Below are positions 7,121 through 8,251 of a stretch of 8,251 nt of DNA, piece after piece. The stretch is from Armatimonadota bacterium. GTDB taxonomy: Bacteria > Armatimonadota > Zipacnadia > Zipacnadales > FEN-943. A program made the translations under genes and the position numbers. The DNA is taken from assembly GCA_029777735.1 (NCBI GenBank), contig JAKORR010000279.1, forward strand, positions 1-8,251, written 5' to 3'. Under the pieces are notes generated by a model. That model searched no databases and had not been told where the DNA came from. It saw only the letters and a program-made list of their open reading frames with translations. Within the stretch, counting starts at the first letter, position 1; every line of letters begins with the position of its first letter.

Positions 7121-7801
7121 TCAGAAGGTTCCAAAAGGCATGTCGCCAACTCCGACCCGCACGCCCAAGTCCCGTGTCTGCTCGACTACGTGACGCTGGC
7201 AATCCTCGACGCTGCACCATGGGCTGTCCGGGTTGGCCGCCAGGCTGAAGGACAGGTCGGTGGCTCCGAAAAGCAGCAGGTCCACTCCCGGCAGCGCCAG
7301 GCTGCGGACGTTCGCCACACCCCGCAGGGTCTCGATCTGCAGAGCCAGGACTCCGCTGTCATTCCACCAGTCAGCATACGCCCGCGGATCGGTGAAGGCC
7401 CCATACTGGTAAGCGAAATGGGGGCCAACGCTTCTTCGTCCTACGGGAGGGTAATAAAAGGCCGCGATGGCCTCAGAGACGTTCGCTGGATCCTCTGCCA
7501 TTGGAACCAGAACCCCAGCGGCCCCGAAGTCCAGGAAGCTGCTGATCTGACACACAAGATCGGGATGCCGAATCCGCAACAGCACGGGAGAGCCCAGATG
7601 GCTCGCGACGGTACAGAAGTCTGCAAGCTGCGGCTCGGTGTAGGGGGTATGCTGAAGGTCGACAAACAGCATGTCGCAGGGCTTCTCAACCAGATACTGC
7701 CCTAGTTCATCCTCTGGCATATCAATAGAGGCTGAGCCGATACAAAAGGAGGCACCACTTCGGATCCGCTGCTTGAGAGAGGGCGAGGTCTGCCTACACA
7801 T
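7121..7801 (-). CDS. HpcH/HpaI-family 2-oxo-3-deoxy-acid aldolase
   Basis: This 226-residue class II (metal-dependent) aldolase is of the HpcH/HpaI type, which reversibly cleaves 2-oxo-3-deoxy or 4-hydroxy-2-oxo acids to pyruvate and an aldehyde. Family features occur in order: VDLQH (His51, catalytic base position), LLRIR (Arg76, binds the oxo acid), AAGVLVPM (94-101), YYPPVGRRSVGP (116-127), QIET (Glu157, metal ligand) and PGVDLLLFGATDLS (Asp174, metal ligand). I chose ATG 7801 over the longer frame to 7885 because it matches the family N-terminus (SLKQRIRSG) and has GGAGA nine bases upstream. The chain is about 30 residues shorter than the usual 250-260, ending abruptly at GDMPFGTF. The missing part is the C-terminal helical region, and a frame change near 7121-7136 may be the cause. 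It probably shares an operon with the LarA-like gene. Confidence 0.87.
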   Translation of the reverse strand: MCRQTSPSLKQRIRSGASFCIGSASIDMPEDELGQYLVEKPCDMLFVDLQHTPYTEPQLADFCTVASHLGSPVLLRIRHPDLVCQISSFLDFGAAGVLVPMAEDPANVSEAIAAFYYPPVGRRSVGPHFAYQYGAFTDPRAYADWWNDSGVLALQIETLRGVANVRSLALPGVDLLLFGATDLSFSLAANPDSPWCSVEDCQRHVVEQTRDLGVRVGVGDMPFGTF

Positions 7802-7958
7802 AGGACGATCTCTCCGAGAACCGGACAAGGAAATGGCGTACCCGATTGTACAGGGCGCGCGGTTCGGCGACGGTGATCGTAACACAGTTTCGTGGGATGG
7901 TGCTCAGCCCTCCGCCAAGCACGACGGTCACTACCGCAACAATGGGCGGCATGGCCAT
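7794..7958 (-). CDS. Doubtful small membrane-type ORF, 54 residues
   Basis: Starting from ATG 7958, this frame encodes a hydrophobic helix (IVAVVTVVLGGGL, about residues 5-17) and a basic tail. Its TAG at 7794-7796 overlaps the aldolase ATG by eight bases, an arrangement that can couple translation. Against it, the ribosome site is weak, I recognise no family, and the frame also runs open upstream to 8063. It may be only an open frame in the leader of the aldolase gene. Confidence 0.2.
   Translation of the reverse strand: MAMPPIVAVVTVVLGGGLSTIPRNCVTITVAEPRALYNRVRHFLVRFSERSSYV
7811..7815 (-). promoter_or_regulatory. Ribosome binding site for the aldolase gene
   Basis: On the minus strand GGAGA lies nine bases before the ATG at 7801. 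It supports this start over the upstream ATG at 7885, which would add a non-family N-terminus. Confidence 0.6.
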
Positions 7959-8014
7959 CCACCGGGCCAAGGGGCTGTTGCGGGGCTTCGGTAGGCCGGC
8001 GCTAAGTCTCAGCG

Positions 8015-8048
8015 GCCTTCGAAGGCACCAGGAAGCCCCTAGGGGGCT
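8015..8048. repeat. Two adjacent inverted repeats after the phosphodiesterase/sulfatase-like gene
   Basis: GCCTTCGAAGGC (8015-8026) is a perfect 12-base palindrome. Seven bases on, AGCCCC (8034-8039) and GGGGCT (8043-8048) form a six-pair stem with a TAG loop. On the minus strand they begin 11 bases after the TGA of the upstream gene (8060-8062), a natural place for transcript-end structures. Neither has a T-run, so factor-independent termination is unproven. Confidence 0.4.
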
Positions 8049-8059
8049 CGGCAGTGGAT

Positions 8060-8251
8060 TCACTGAGCCGCGGCGGGCTGTGCCTCTAGCACGAAGATCT
8101 CAGTCACCGGCTTGCCGTCCCACTGCGGGTCAACCTTGAGCCCGAGGGCGTAAACAGCCGTTGCGGCGGTATCGCAGGTCAGCACGGGTGCCTGTATCTC
8201 ACCAGGCTTGATGATCCCCGGCCCATAGCAGACCCAAGGAATTGTCATGTC
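8060..8251 (-). CDS. Alkaline phosphatase/sulfatase-superfamily protein, C-terminal end (partial)
   Basis: Only the last 63 residues are present; the gene enters from the right edge. The stretch MTIPWVCYGPGI, then a short segment ending in VLTCDTAATAVYALGL, then WDGKPVTEIF, is the characteristic end of type I phosphodiesterase/nucleotide pyrophosphatase and sulfatase proteins. In these, the IPW...GPG strand and the following D-T-A-x-T helix complete the metal-site domain. The catalytic Thr/Ser or formylglycine and most metal ligands lie outside the window, so phosphodiesterase and sulfatase cannot be told apart. The ATG at 8246-8248 is internal, since the frame continues to the window edge. 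The next gene downstream, the aldolase, begins about 260 bases later on the same strand. Confidence 0.8.
   Translation of the reverse strand, partial: DMTIPWVCYGPGIIKPGEIQAPVLTCDTAATAVYALGLKVDPQWDGKPVTEIFVLEAQPAAAQ

Noticed and set aside
7106..7705. Plus-strand open frame of 199 codons
   Set aside because: It is antisense to the aldolase gene and has no recognisable motifs.
7845..7850. TACAAT on the minus strand, resembling a -10 promoter element upstream of the aldolase
   Set aside because: No acceptable -35 hexamer is found 16-18 bases upstream, so one hexamer alone is not enough.
1..8251. Organism-wide reassignment of UAG to an amino acid
   Set aside because: pyrG and the LamG gene end at TAG where their families or domains end, and continuation after these stops shows no family character.

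Overview
This GC-rich window carries ordinary bacterial genes on both strands, with one decayed patch in the middle. The gene mix suggests an uncultured, polymer-degrading bacterium of the kind found in Planctomycetota, Armatimonadota, Verrucomicrobiota and related groups. It includes a ceramidase-like amidohydrolase, a LamG-plus-barrel putative glycosidase, a LarA-like enzyme, an HpcH/HpaI aldolase and a phosphodiesterase/sulfatase-type enzyme. That placement rests on gene content and base composition only, not on a marker gene.

Left part, plus strand: the end of CTP synthase (1-321), a neutral/alkaline ceramidase-family protein (504-1877), and a 963-residue LamG/glycosidase-like protein (2023-4914). 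The last two have strong Shine-Dalgarno sites. They are separated by 145 bases that hold two adjacent inverted repeats, so they are probably not tightly coupled.

Middle, about 4915-5974: no intact gene. On the plus strand, 4942-5630 reads as a multi-helix membrane protein broken by one frame change (near 5094-5118) and one in-frame TAG (5331-5333). On the minus strand, the LarA-like gene meets an in-frame TAG at 5975-5977. Family-like sequence continues after it to a TAA at 5789-5791, which would restore a normal family length of 421 residues.

Right part, minus strand, read from 8251 down: the end of an alkaline phosphatase/sulfatase-superfamily protein, a short spacer with two inverted repeats and a doubtful small ORF, an HpcH/HpaI aldolase (7801-7121), and the LarA-like gene (7054-5975, remainder to 5789). 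The aldolase and the LarA-like gene look like one unit for sugar-acid or 2-hydroxy/2-oxo-acid metabolism. One would cleave 2-oxo-3-deoxy acids, and the other would racemise or epimerise a 2-hydroxy acid with the nickel-pincer cofactor. Substrates cannot be read from the sequence.

I see no CRISPR array, tRNA, rRNA, insertion sequence or defence system. The observation most worth a second look is the amber codon inside an otherwise complete LarA-family reading frame, together with a second amber in the neighbouring convergent gene. TAG also ends several genes here normally, so local decay or sequence error is more likely than general recoding.
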